DNA of 64,000 nucleotides from Sinomicrobium weinanense (GCF_018863395.1 NZ_JAHKRR010000011.1:88522-152521), one strand, 5' to 3'. Positions 8,371-17,645 are shown, numbered from the stretch's first letter. Notes: generated by a model not told the origin, from the letters alone. Made by a program: numbers and translations.

Positions 8371-9708
8371 ATGAAATCCATATATAAATTATTTGTTCTG
8401 ATCCTTGCCGCAGTTAGCCTTACGGGCTGCGATGTGGAAGAATACCCGAATTTGAACAGTCCTGACCTGGATAACCTTCTGGAAGATCCAACCCTGGGAG
8501 ATATACAGGACCTCGTTGGAGGAATGCAGGCAGGAATGCGTAATAACATAGGCGGTTACCTGGATAATTGCGGTGTTATAGGGAGAGAATATTATCGATT
8601 TGCCACATCAGATCCCCGTTTTACTTCCGATCTGTTGGGTAAAGGAACCGCGGTATTGGATAATAATACTTTTTATATTACAAACCCGTGGGCTGCGAGA
8701 TACAGAGTGGTTAAAAATGCCCTGATCGTACTTGAAGCCGTGGATATTACAAAATCGGATATTACGGAGGAAGAAAAAAATGGCATAAGGGGATTTGCCA
8801 ATACCATTCGGGCCTATGAGCTTTTGCTCAATCTCAATCTGACCTACCAGAACGGTATTCGAATAGAAACGAGCGACCCGGATAACCTCGGGCCTGTTGT
8901 GGGCTATGAAGAAAGCCTGAATACGATCCAGGAAATTCTGGCATCGGCTGCTACTGAATTGGACGCAGCCGGAGATGATTTTGCTTTTGTACCTTCTACT
9001 GGCTTTGAAGGCTTAATACCAGAAGGCGGGGATCATTTGTCTCCCGCTGATTTTATAAAATTTAATAAGGCAATAGCCGCAAGAGTAGCCGCATACAGGG
9101 GGGACATGCCCGCTGTTTCTGCCTTGTTAGGGGATTCTTTTCTCGATGTGAACGGGGACTTGCAGGCGGGAGCCTATTACGTGTTTTCCGCAGATGGGAA
9201 TGATGTGTTCAATCCCATGTTCTTTGCACAAAATTCACCGGCTTCCAATGCGAGAATTGCCCATCCTACTTTTCTGGAAGATGCGGAAGCAGGAGATGAA
9301 AGGCTTTCCAAAGTAACGGAAAGAGAGGAGTCTTTAACACTCGACAACCTTACAGGCGATTATGACTTTTTTGTATATACTTCCAATGTCTCTTCAATCC
9401 CCATAATCAGAAATGAAGAACTGGTTTTGCTCTATGCAGAGGCTAATTATGAAGCCAATCCGGCAGAAGCGATAAATGCTATTAATGTAGTTAGAAATGC
9501 AGCAGGCCTGCCCGATTATTCGGGAGGTATGGGGGCCGCAGAACTGCTCGACGAAATTTTGATGCAACGCCGCTATTCCCTTTACGGAGAAGGACATCGC
9601 TGGATTGATATGAGAAGGTATAACAGGCTGGGCGAATTGCCCACAGACCGGGCAGAAGATGATGTGTGGGAGCAGTTTCCGATACCTTTGAACGAGAATG
9701 TGGAATAA
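8371..9708 (+). CDS. SusD/RagB-family nutrient-binding lipoprotein
   Basis: 445 residues. The N-terminus (MKSIYKLFVLILAAVSLTGC) is a lipoprotein signal with lipobox LTGC; Cys20 would be lipidated and the protein carried to the cell surface. The C-terminal part has the typical SusD features: LLYAEANYEANPAEAINAIN, the LLDEILMQRRYSLYGEGHRW segment and a final FPIPLNE. It works as the substrate-capturing lid of the SusC channel encoded just upstream. At 445 residues it is shorter than most SusD proteins (500-550). No carbohydrate enzyme flanks it. Confidence 0.95.
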   Translation: MKSIYKLFVLILAAVSLTGCDVEEYPNLNSPDLDNLLEDPTLGDIQDLVGGMQAGMRNNIGGYLDNCGVIGREYYRFATSDPRFTSDLLGKGTAVLDNNTFYITNPWAARYRVVKNALIVLEAVDITKSDITEEEKNGIRGFANTIRAYELLLNLNLTYQNGIRIETSDPDNLGPVVGYEESLNTIQEILASAATELDAAGDDFAFVPSTGFEGLIPEGGDHLSPADFIKFNKAIAARVAAYRGDMPAVSALLGDSFLDVNGDLQAGAYYVFSADGNDVFNPMFFAQNSPASNARIAHPTFLEDAEAGDERLSKVTEREESLTLDNLTGDYDFFVYTSNVSSIPIIRNEELVLLYAEANYEANPAEAINAINVVRNAAGLPDYSGGMGAAELLDEILMQRRYSLYGEGHRWIDMRRYNRLGELPTDRAEDDVWEQFPIPLNENVE

Positions 9709-9868
9709 TGTAGGTATGTAACCCAGGGAATTACCCCCGGAGAATTATCGAACTGTTATCCACTGTTCTGGCGAATCTATTGTTTGTAAATTACTGGTAA
9801 TGAGTTTGTTTTGGGTTTAATGTTAATTTAATGTTATGTAAATGTTTTTTTAATGTAAAATTTTTCGC

Positions 9869-9876
9869 TATCTTTG
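9869..9876 (+). promoter_or_regulatory. -7 promoter box of the MORN-like gene
   Basis: TATCTTTG, an exact TAnnTTTG match, 42 bases before the ATG at 9919. The upstream element is only a T-rich tract. Confidence 0.5.
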
Positions 9877-9918
9877 TTATAAGAGAAAAGCAAAAAATCC
9901 ACATAAAAAAACATTGAT

Positions 9919-10275
9919 ATGAGAAATATAACATTAATAGCAGCGCTTTTGTTCTCCGGATTCCTGTTTGCCCAGGAGCCGAATGTAAAACCCGTACTGG
10001 AAAAGGACGGAGACCTTGTAAAAGCCACGTATTTCCACGATAACGGGGAGATTGCGCAAACCGGCTTCTACAAAAACGGAAAGCCGCATGGCGAATGGAA
10101 AGGCTATGATGTTGAGGGAAAAAAGATCGCTTCCGGAAAATATGAAGAAGGAAAAAAAGTAGGGAAGTGGTTTTTCTGGAACCAGGAAGGCTTAAGTGAA
10201 GTCAACTTTGAAAACAGTAGAATAGCAAGTGTTACGAAATGGAGTAACGGCAGGTCTATTGTGGTGAATAAGTAA
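9919..10275 (+). CDS. Secreted MORN-repeat-like protein
   Basis: 118 residues. A signal peptide (MRNITLIAALLFSGFLFAQ) is followed by two to three repeats of the YwqK/MORN-like type: TGFYKNGKPHGEWKGYD and SGKYEEGKKVGKWFFW, each with the Gly-x-Trp core after a KNGKxHGxW unit. Such short periplasmic or surface proteins are frequent in Flavobacteriia; the repeats form beta hairpins and probably mediate protein or lipid contacts. No enzymatic function is implied. The gene is a complete unit with a -7 box upstream and a strong hairpin terminator directly after the stop. Confidence 0.85.
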   Translation: MRNITLIAALLFSGFLFAQEPNVKPVLEKDGDLVKATYFHDNGEIAQTGFYKNGKPHGEWKGYDVEGKKIASGKYEEGKKVGKWFFWNQEGLSEVNFENSRIASVTKWSNGRSIVVNK

Positions 10276-10292
10276 TTCCAGAGCAAAGAAAT

Positions 10293-10328
10293 AAAAAAAC
10301 CGGGATTCACTCAGAGTCCCGGTTTTTT
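10293..10328 (+). terminator. Intrinsic terminator of the MORN-like gene
   Basis: Perfect stem AAAACCGGGA / TCCCGGTTTT with an 11-base loop, flanked by A and T runs, 18 bases after the stop codon. The symmetry allows it to work in both directions. Confidence 0.85.
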
Positions 10329-10357
10329 GTTGCTCTTTATTTGAGATTTCTAACAGG

Positions 10358-10532
10358 CTCCTCCCTTGAGACAAAGGGAGGTGGTCCCGATTTCAATCGG
10401 GATCGGAGGGTTTGAAGACCCAAGCCATGGGGAAAATACAAAAGTTGGGGATATACCTATGATTTGGGCTTGGTCAAACTCCCCGTCCCGCTTGCGGGAC
10501 ACCCCTCTTCGTCTGAAGAGGGGAGCCTTTTT
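10358..10532. repeat. Long imperfect inverted repeat (REP/MITE-like intergenic element)
   Basis: The two ends are near-complementary over about 60 bases: the left arm starts GGCTCCTCCCTTGAGACAAA and the right arm, read in reverse, starts GGCTCCCCTCTTCAGACGAA; both continue with a TCCCG(n)CGGGA palindrome and end near GTTTGA. The centre of about 60 bases is not repeated. It lies between the convergent MORN-like and RND genes and could also terminate both. A related shorter piece lies at 31198-31232. Confidence 0.75.
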
Positions 10533-10555
10533 TCTTATCCATTATTCATGTTAGA

Positions 10556-13500
10556 TTACGATAGTACAGGATCCGGATCGCTCTCTGCAATATCGTTGTC
10601 TCCTTTTTGATCCTTGTTCTTGTTTTTACCAAGCAATCGCATTTTCAGCAGGCTAACGAGGTAAAAGGTTACCGGAACAATGATCAGGGTGAGGAAGGTA
10701 GCGAAGGTCAGCCCGAAGATCACGGTCCATGCCAGTGGCCCCCAGAAGATCACGTTATCCCCGCCCAGGTATATTTTCGGGTCCCAGTTGGCAAACAGGG
10801 AAAAGAAGTCTATGTTCAGCCCTATGGCCAGGGGGATAAGCCCTAATACGGTGGTAATAGCAGTTAGTATTACCGGTCGTAAACGCGCTTTCCCGGCGTT
10901 GACGATAGTTTCTACCAGGTCTTTTTTCTGAAGCATGCTGTTTTCGGGCAAGTTCAGTTCGTGTTTTTTCCTGTCAATGAGGATCTGGTTATAATCCAGC
11001 AGTACAACCCCATTGTTTACCACGATCCCCGCCAGGGAAATGATACCCATCATGGTCATGATGATTACAAAGGTCATGTTAAAGATCACCAGGCCGAACA
11101 ATACTCCGATAAAGCTCAGGAAAATGGCCAGCATAATAATGGTCGGTTTGGAGATGGAACCGAACTGGAATATAAGCAATAGCATAATGAGCCCGAGCCC
11201 GGAGAACAGTGCTCCCATGAGGAATGTCATGTTCTTTTCCTGTTCTTCCATCTCCCCGGTAAATACGAAAGAGGTATCCCTGTCAGTGATCTTAAAATTT
11301 TTCAGTTCCGATTTTAACTGGGTTACGATCTCATTGGCATTATATCCCGGCAGTACTGCCGAGTAAACTGTTACCAACCGTTTTAAATTCCTGTGCTTGA
11401 TGGCGCTAAAGGAAGCCGTATTCCTCTGGGTGACCACAGCAGCTATGGGAATTTCTTTCAACTGTCCTGAGGCTGCATCCCTGAAAGTCACTTTTTGGTT
11501 GAATAGGGCGCTGGTATTATACCTGTTCTCTTCGTTGAAACGCACATTGATATCATAGTCTTCCCCGGCTTTTTTGTAAACGCCGGCTTTTTCACCAAAC
11601 AATGCCCTTCGCATCTGGGTACCTACCTGTCCGGCGGAAACCCCGAGTTCTCCTGCCTTTTCCCTGTCGACTGTAACTTCCATTGTCGGTTTGTTACGGT
11701 TTACATCGATCTTTAGTTCTTCTATTCCACTGATACTTTTTTCATTGATAAAATCGCGCATACGTTCAGCCGTATGGACAAGCTCGGCATAATCTTCACC
11801 TTTTATTTCAATATTGATAGGATATCCTGCAGGCGGGCCCACGGCGTCTTTTTCCACAGAAATACTGACCCCGGGATATTTCCCTGCGAGTTTCGCCTGG
11901 ACATCCTTCCGCAATTCTTCACTGTCCTGTCCCCGGCGGTATTTAAATTCTCTCAGGGTCACAGTGATCTTCCCCTTGTGTGGCATTTCTGCCGAAGAAC
12001 CTCCGTCGGTTTCCGGGTTCCCGGCCCCTTCGCCGACCTGGGACACTGCAGATTCTACCATGTAATTGTACCCGTTGTCTATAAACTTGGGAGCGTTCAG
12101 CACACTGTATACGTCCTGTTCTATCTTTTTGGTCATGGCATTGGTCTTGTCAATGTCGGTCCCCTGCGGATACTCTATGTATACAATGATCTGGTTGGGC
12201 TTGTTGTCCGGGAAAAACTCCACTTTGGGCCCCGCTATGCCTACGAGGACAAAGGAAAAGAACAGCATAAGAATGGTACCACCCACAAAGGCATACGGAT
12301 GCCATCTTCTCAGGGCAAAAGATAAAAATGTCTTGTATTTATCTTCCAGCCAGGTCAGAAATATCCGTTGAAAACGATTGGCCAGTTTTTTGATAAAATA
12401 CTTGTATATCCAGAACATGGCGGCTGCGACGATCATCAGGGTGCCTATACCTCTCATTGGGCCTTTTACAAAGATCAACAGTATTCCCAGACCACCCAGT
12501 ACAATGGACAGGCGAATGAGCTCTTTCCTGGAAAGTACCCGGTTTTTGATCTCCATAAAATTGGAAACCAGCATGGAGTTCATAAAGATGGCCACGAACA
12601 GGGAAGAACCAAGTACGATAGACAGTGTCATGGGGAAATAGATCATAAATTCACCCATGACCCCCGGCCACATCCCCAGCGGGATAAAAGCCGCTACGGT
12701 GGTTGCCGTAGAGACGATAATCGGGAGGGCGATCTCACCGATACCTTTTTTGGCTGCTTCTATTCTGTTCAAGCCCTCTTCTTCCATGAGGCGGTATACG
12801 TTCTCTACCAGTACAATTCCGTTGTCTACCAGCATCCCCAGTCCCATAACGAGGGCAAAGAGCACCATGGTGTTCATGGTAAAGCCTACGGTTTGTGCTA
12901 TTAAAAAGGAGATGAGCATGGACATGGGAATGGCAAAACCTACAAACAATGCATTCCTGAAACCGAGAAAGAACATCAAAACACCGACCACCAGGATTAC
13001 CCCGAAAATAATATTGTTCACCAGGTCGTCCACCTGGTTAAGGGTTTGGGTAGACTGGTCGTTGGTAATGGACAGGGTCACATTTTTCGGTAGGTAATTT
13101 TCCTGGGTATCTTCCACGATTTTATAAAGGCCTTTGGTGGCGTCGATCAGATTTTTTCCTGCGCGTTTTTTGACGTCGAGCATCACCACGTTTTCCCCGA
13201 ATTCCCTGGCATAGGTGGTTTTATCCTCTTCCTTGAAAGAGACTTCGGCGATATCTTTTAAATAGATTGCTCCGTCTTCGGATTTTACCACGAAATTCAG
13301 TAATTCCCGGGGGTCTTCTATTTCCCCGAGTACCCGTATTGTTCTGCGTTGTCCGCTGGCTATGAGGTTTCCTCCGGATATGGTGGCATTTCCGCCGTTA
13401 ATGGCATTTATAACATCGTCAAAGCTCACTTTTGCTGCTGTCATCTTGTATATGTCAACAGCTACTTCTACTTCCTTGTCCTGTGCTCCCCGGATATCGA

Positions 13501-14059
13501 CCTGCTTGATCTCGGGAAGTGTTTCTATTTCATCTTCCAGGTACTCGGCAAAGTCTTTTAATTTTTCTACCCGGTAATCTCCTTTTATGTTTACGTTCAG
13601 TATGGGGACCTCTTCCGAGAAGTTCAGGTCAAAGACGTTTGGTTCTACTTTTGCACCGTTAAAGGTAGGCCAGTCTTCATTGGCTTTTTCTGAATCTACT
13701 TCATCTTTTACTTTCTGTTTGGCGGCATCTACGGTGATATCCTCGTCAAATTCTACCGTAATTATGGAGTAGTCTTCCTGTGATGTAGAAGTGACCTCCA
13801 CTACATTACTTACATTCCTGAGTTCTTTTTCCAGAGGGTCGGTGATCAGTTTTTCTATATCTTCCGCGGTATTTCCGGGATACACGGAACTGATGTATAT
13901 CTTGGTCTCCTTGATCTCCGGAAAACTCTCCCTGGGCATGGTGTAATATGCCGAAAGCCCCATGAAGAATAGAATGGCAATAACAACATATATAATGGTC
14001 CTGTTGTTGATCGCCCATGAGGAGGGAGCAAATTCTTTGTCTATTTTTTTATTATCCAT
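10556..14059 (-). CDS. RND-family efflux pump inner-membrane permease
   Basis: 1167 residues, with the 12-helix plan of AcrB/MexB-type pumps: first helix near residues 18-36, a large periplasmic loop, a block of helices (about 345-560), the second large loop, and the final helices with IIVPVTFYLV. Helix 4 reads GLGMLVDNGIVLVENV: the first proton-relay Asp is kept but the second is Asn, a variant common in Bacteroidota pumps. A polar C-terminal tail follows. It is the last gene of the operon TetR-TolC-fusion protein-RND and would take drugs or lipophilic compounds from membrane or periplasm and pass them to the TolC partner. Substrate is not predictable. Confidence 0.95.
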   Translation of the reverse strand: MDNKKIDKEFAPSSWAINNRTIIYVVIAILFFMGLSAYYTMPRESFPEIKETKIYISSVYPGNTAEDIEKLITDPLEKELRNVSNVVEVTSTSQEDYSIITVEFDEDITVDAAKQKVKDEVDSEKANEDWPTFNGAKVEPNVFDLNFSEEVPILNVNIKGDYRVEKLKDFAEYLEDEIETLPEIKQVDIRGAQDKEVEVAVDIYKMTAAKVSFDDVINAINGGNATISGGNLIASGQRRTIRVLGEIEDPRELLNFVVKSEDGAIYLKDIAEVSFKEEDKTTYAREFGENVVMLDVKKRAGKNLIDATKGLYKIVEDTQENYLPKNVTLSITNDQSTQTLNQVDDLVNNIIFGVILVVGVLMFFLGFRNALFVGFAIPMSMLISFLIAQTVGFTMNTMVLFALVMGLGMLVDNGIVLVENVYRLMEEEGLNRIEAAKKGIGEIALPIIVSTATTVAAFIPLGMWPGVMGEFMIYFPMTLSIVLGSSLFVAIFMNSMLVSNFMEIKNRVLSRKELIRLSIVLGGLGILLIFVKGPMRGIGTLMIVAAAMFWIYKYFIKKLANRFQRIFLTWLEDKYKTFLSFALRRWHPYAFVGGTILMLFFSFVLVGIAGPKVEFFPDNKPNQIIVYIEYPQGTDIDKTNAMTKKIEQDVYSVLNAPKFIDNGYNYMVESAVSQVGEGAGNPETDGGSSAEMPHKGKITVTLREFKYRRGQDSEELRKDVQAKLAGKYPGVSISVEKDAVGPPAGYPINIEIKGEDYAELVHTAERMRDFINEKSISGIEELKIDVNRNKPTMEVTVDREKAGELGVSAGQVGTQMRRALFGEKAGVYKKAGEDYDINVRFNEENRYNTSALFNQKVTFRDAASGQLKEIPIAAVVTQRNTASFSAIKHRNLKRLVTVYSAVLPGYNANEIVTQLKSELKNFKITDRDTSFVFTGEMEEQEKNMTFLMGALFSGLGLIMLLLIFQFGSISKPTIIMLAIFLSFIGVLFGLVIFNMTFVIIMTMMGIISLAGIVVNNGVVLLDYNQILIDRKKHELNLPENSMLQKKDLVETIVNAGKARLRPVILTAITTVLGLIPLAIGLNIDFFSLFANWDPKIYLGGDNVIFWGPLAWTVIFGLTFATFLTLIIVPVTFYLVSLLKMRLLGKNKNKDQKGDNDIAESDPDPVLS

Positions 14060-14151
14060 TTGGTTTAGAAATTTATACCTGTATGTACAGGCAGGATTAC
14101 TGTTTGGATATTTGTACTCACGAAGTGAGGTTTATGCTCCGGTGTTGTGCT

Positions 14152-15318
14152 TTACTTTATGATCTTTACCACCTGTCCTTCTTCCACACTTCTGGCCCCT
14201 TCGTTGATGAGATGGTCTCCGGCCGATATACCTTCCAGAACCTCCATGATATCTCCCTGGGGTTTACCGGTTTGTATGATTACCCTTTTGGCTATGGCCT
14301 GGTCTTTTTTACCGTTTTTTTCGGCAATATAGACATATTGTTCCCCGTTGGCATTTTCGGAAATAATGCTTTGCGGAATGAGTATGGCATGTTCGCTGGT
14401 ATAATCGTTTACCCTGAGCTTGGCGGTGAGGTTGGGCTTTATATTTCCGGAATCATTGGGAACGTCAACTTCGATTTTAAAAGAGCGGTTGTTCGGATTT
14501 ATATAATTGCCCACCTGCCTTACTTTGGCATCTACGGTTTTTCCCAGCACCGGAAAATCTATCTCTACGTCTGTTCCTTTTTTAATACTTGCCAGGTATT
14601 TCTCGGGTACTTCGGCTTCTATATACATATTATTGAGGCTTACAATACGCATCAGCGGATTTCCAGGGGTCACCGCAGTACCCTGGTCGGTAATAACGTC
14701 GTCTATGGTTCCGGAAAAAGGTGCGGTGACCGTGGTTTTTGCAATCTGGTCTTTTAACTGGGCAATAGCTTTTTCCTGGGATTCATAAGATGTCCTGGCG
14801 TCCAGGAATTGCATTTCAGAACCGATATTCTGGTCCCATAAGCGCTTTTGACGTTCATAGGTGGTCTTGGCCAGGTTGGCCTGGATCTCCAGTTGGGCCA
14901 GTTGCTGCGAAAGGCCTCCGTCGTCTATTTTGGCCAGTAACTGCCCTTTTCTTACGGCCTGTCCTTCTTTTACGTAAACCTGGGTAAGTATACCGTTATA
15001 TTCGGCATTGATGAGGATGTTTTGCTTTGTGCTGACATTACCCTGCAATTCGATATAGTGATTGAAAAGCGTGTCCTTGGCCTCTGTCGCGGAAACCAGG
15101 GCCAGCTTGTGCAGGGTGTCGAGTTTTGCTATGGCTTCGTCCAGTTGTGTCAACTTGCCCGAAAGTTCGTCCCGTTGCATAACCAGTTCCCCTCTTTTGG
15201 TTTTCATTGCTTCCAGGGAGCCGCTTTCTATAATGTTCTCTACTGACTTTTTGCCGCCTCCGCCTCCGCAGGATGTCAAAAGGGCGATACCGAAAACAGT
15301 GATATATAATTTTTTCAT
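14152..15318 (-). CDS. RND efflux periplasmic adaptor (membrane fusion) lipoprotein
   Basis: 388 residues from ATG at 15318. The N-terminus (MKKLYITVFGIALLTSC) is a lipoprotein signal with Cys17 followed by a glycine run, so this start is chosen over one 33 bases upstream. A coiled-coil hairpin (about 35-75 and 125-185), a lipoyl/barrel-sandwich half (GILTQVYVKEGQAVRKGQLL) and a beta-barrel domain follow, as in AcrA/MexA. It bridges the RND pump and the TolC channel in the periplasm. The gene lies 36 bases after tolC and 92 bases before the pump gene. Confidence 0.94.
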   Translation of the reverse strand: MKKLYITVFGIALLTSCGGGGGKKSVENIIESGSLEAMKTKRGELVMQRDELSGKLTQLDEAIAKLDTLHKLALVSATEAKDTLFNHYIELQGNVSTKQNILINAEYNGILTQVYVKEGQAVRKGQLLAKIDDGGLSQQLAQLEIQANLAKTTYERQKRLWDQNIGSEMQFLDARTSYESQEKAIAQLKDQIAKTTVTAPFSGTIDDVITDQGTAVTPGNPLMRIVSLNNMYIEAEVPEKYLASIKKGTDVEIDFPVLGKTVDAKVRQVGNYINPNNRSFKIEVDVPNDSGNIKPNLTAKLRVNDYTSEHAILIPQSIISENANGEQYVYIAEKNGKKDQAIAKRVIIQTGKPQGDIMEVLEGISAGDHLINEGARSVEEGQVVKIIK

Positions 15319-15354
15319 GACCGTATTTTTATAGTGTTTTTGTCTGTGCATTTG

Positions 15355-16692
15355 TTATTCGTTGGCGTTGTGTAATACAATTTCCAGGTCGGTTTTTGTA
15401 TTTATAATATCTAACATGGATTGTAAATATTCCTGTTGGGCCGTGTACAATTGTTCCTGGGCCTGTCTCAGGTCAAAACTGGTGACCATTCCTTCGGAGA
15501 ATTTCACCTGGTTTTTTCGTTCAATACGCTCGGCCAGTTCCAGGCTCTTTTTCTTGTTCTGGTATTGCTCCAGGACAAACTGGTAATCGCTTCGGGCCCG
15601 TTGCAGTTCCAGTTGCAGTTGCTGTTCGGTCTCTTTGAGGTCGTTCTTGGCCTTTTCGAGCTCTATTTTCATTCGTTGCGTGGCTGCGCTTCTCCCGAGT
15701 GAACTGAATATAGGGACATTGAGAGAGAGGCCTATGGCAGAGTTGCCAAACCATTCCTGCTCGCGCTTCAGGAAGTTGAAATTGTCGCCGAAAGCGAGGT
15801 ACCCCCCGTTTATATACCCTTCCAGTGTGGGCAGGGCCTTGCTCTTTTCGTTTTTGAGCAACAGCTCCTGGGCTCTCTGGTTATTGCTTGCGATCTTATA
15901 ATTGATATTGTTCTCTATAAGGAGCGGTTGTTCTGCCAGGCCGGGTATGGTGTTTTCGATAGCCAGGTCATCCAGATGATCGGTGAGGGTGATCTCGGTA
16001 TCGATGTCAGCGCCTATGGTGATATTGAGCATCTTATAAGCGATGTCCCGGAGCCTCATGTTGTTGCTGAGGTCGCTTTCCACACCGGCAAGGGTGATCT
16101 GCAGTTGTTCTACACTCTCTTCCTCGGCAAGCCCGTTTTCGTAGGTTTTCTGGGTTTCATATACGTTTTTCTCCAGGATCTCCTTGTTCTTTTCCAGGAT
16201 GCGGATGTTTTCTTCCGCGAGGAGAACGTTGCCATATGCATCAATAACTGCCTTTTTTACATCGAGATTGGTTTTCTTCTTGTCGTTTTTTGATATTTCC
16301 AGGTATACCTTGGCCGATTGCAGGCCAACCAGGTAAGAACCATCAAATATTTTCTGCTTCAACGTGGCCATGGCAGTGACATTGTGCTTGGTGCCGAAAA
16401 CCACCTCTTCGAAGGTCCCCGGTTCACCCCCGAAAATTTCCGCGGGGATCAGGGAGACCTGTTGTTTCAGGTTATTCGTATAGTCTACTGCTACATCGAT
16501 CTGGGGAAGGCCTGTGGCCGTGGTTTCCCATTTCTGCTTTTTGGCGATCTCGATGTCGTTTTCTGCATTGCGGACAGTTCTGTTGTTTTCCAGGGCAAAC
16601 TCAATGGCTTCATCCAGCGAAAGGTTGAGTTTTTCCTGCGCCGCCAATCCGACGGAAAACAGGAGGATTATAATAGGGAGGACATTTTTCAT
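15355..16692 (-). CDS. TolC-family outer membrane efflux channel
   Basis: 445 residues. A cleavable signal peptide (MKNVLPIIILLFSVGLAAQ) precedes two internally repeated halves, each with long alpha-helical stretches, for example LNLSLDEAIEFALENNRTV at the start and LRQAQEQLYTAQQEYLQS near the end. This is the OMF pattern of TolC: trimeric, outer membrane barrel plus periplasmic tunnel. It is second in the four-gene operon, 39 bases after the tetR gene. It should be dedicated to this pump. Confidence 0.95.
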   Translation of the reverse strand: MKNVLPIIILLFSVGLAAQEKLNLSLDEAIEFALENNRTVRNAENDIEIAKKQKWETTATGLPQIDVAVDYTNNLKQQVSLIPAEIFGGEPGTFEEVVFGTKHNVTAMATLKQKIFDGSYLVGLQSAKVYLEISKNDKKKTNLDVKKAVIDAYGNVLLAEENIRILEKNKEILEKNVYETQKTYENGLAEEESVEQLQITLAGVESDLSNNMRLRDIAYKMLNITIGADIDTEITLTDHLDDLAIENTIPGLAEQPLLIENNINYKIASNNQRAQELLLKNEKSKALPTLEGYINGGYLAFGDNFNFLKREQEWFGNSAIGLSLNVPIFSSLGRSAATQRMKIELEKAKNDLKETEQQLQLELQRARSDYQFVLEQYQNKKKSLELAERIERKNQVKFSEGMVTSFDLRQAQEQLYTAQQEYLQSMLDIINTKTDLEIVLHNANE

Positions 16693-16731
16693 AAGAACTA
16701 ATATCTGGTTTAGTGTGTTGAAAAAATACTG

Positions 16732-17391
16732 TTAATGGTTGTTTTCTTCTTTTGCCTTTATGGAATGCGAAGGTTGAACGGAACTTTTATTGCGGTCTTT
16801 CACCAGTATTTCATCCAGGGTCTCTATCCCTTTGGGAGTAGCGATGGCCCGGATGTGATATTCGAGAAAAACATTCATAAGATAGGGCACGGTATATTGC
16901 TGGGGCCAGTACATCTCTTTTTCTTTAAGGCCCGTAAGCCCGTTGTGGTATATCTTGGATATGATGTTTATATCCAGGCCCTTCCTGTAATAGCCCTGGT
17001 CCATACCTTTTTTCAGATTGCTTATCACACAGCCGTCCATTTTTTTGAACCTTTCTTTCCGCAGGGATTCGAATATTTTCGGATAATACTTTTCGAGCTG
17101 GTAAGCGGGTGACGTTTTTTCGTTTTTCAGCCTTCTCAGAACGATCTTCCGCGCTTCGTACATTTCCTCGATAGGGTTGAGGTTCCAGCTTTCTACTTCT
17201 TCGATATCCGTGGATATGATGTTCAGGATATGGTTGCAACAATGTTCAACCAGGTCGGATTTATTCTTGAAAAATTGATATACGGTCTTTTTGGATATGC
17301 CCATTTCCGCAGAAATGTCGTCCATGGTAACGCTCTTAAAGCCTATGTTTAAGAACATTTCAGTGGCTTTTTCTATGATTTGTTCCTTCAT
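16732..17391 (-). CDS. TetR-family regulator of the efflux operon
   Basis: 219 residues from ATG at 17391. A longer reading frame opens at 17541, but the helix-turn-helix begins right after the 17391 start (MKEQIIEKATEMFLNIGFKSV then TMDDISAEMGISKKTVYQFF), exactly where TetR proteins begin, and the promoter lies at 17401-17430, inside the longer frame. Residues 1-50 are the DNA-binding domain; the rest is an all-helical ligand domain that was not assigned to a subfamily. It is the first gene of its own efflux operon, so it most likely represses itself and the pump until a pump substrate binds. Confidence 0.93.
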   Translation of the reverse strand: MKEQIIEKATEMFLNIGFKSVTMDDISAEMGISKKTVYQFFKNKSDLVEHCCNHILNIISTDIEEVESWNLNPIEEMYEARKIVLRRLKNEKTSPAYQLEKYYPKIFESLRKERFKKMDGCVISNLKKGMDQGYYRKGLDINIISKIYHNGLTGLKEKEMYWPQQYTVPYLMNVFLEYHIRAIATPKGIETLDEILVKDRNKSSVQPSHSIKAKEENNH

Positions 17392-17400
17392 AATTAGGGA

Positions 17401-17430
17401 CAAATATAGCCAAAGAAACTTTAAAAACAA
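17401..17430 (-). promoter_or_regulatory. Promoter of the tetR-tolC-RND operon
   Basis: Minus strand TTG (17428-17430), exactly 19 bases, then TATATTTG (17401-17408): a full match to the Bacteroidota consensus. Transcription would start only about 5 bases before the ATG, so the mRNA is nearly leaderless. Confidence 0.85.
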
Positions 17431-17440
17431 TAAAAGTTTC
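17415..17440. promoter_or_regulatory. Probable TetR operator
   Basis: Perfect inverted repeat GAAACTTT (17415-17422) and AAAGTTTC (17433-17440) with a 10-base AT spacer. It covers the -33 element and spacer of the operon promoter, the position expected for a repressor. A third AAAGTTT half-site follows at about 17442. Confidence 0.65.
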
Positions 17441-17584
17441 CAAAGTTTACAAAGATTTAATCCTTCCCAGGCCCGGGTTTTGACAAAGAAACAGGGGGTG
17501 AGTGACAACCCTGTGTCAGCAGGGAACCATTTTTTATCCACTAAGTAAAATTAAAAATGTCGCCACACGGTCAACTTCTGATTT

Positions 17585-17645
17585 AACATCCGATACTTAA
17601 TACTTTGTACTTAATACTTTATACTTTGTGCTTTGTTCTTTGCAA
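17585..17645. repeat. Degenerate repeat array (ATACTTTGTACTTA units)
   Basis: Five to six units of TACTT(A/T)(A/G) type in tandem, for example ATACTTAATACTTTGTACTT. It sits just upstream of the polyprenyl synthase promoter; its last unit supplies the TTG of that promoter. Confidence 0.65.

Noticed and set aside
12368..12904. Plus-strand frame of 178 codons within the RND pump gene
   Set aside because: Antisense to conserved transmembrane helices; no protein-like features.
17392..17541. N-terminal 50-residue extension of the TetR protein
   Set aside because: It would contain the consensus promoter and operator, and the TetR helix-turn-helix begins at the later ATG.
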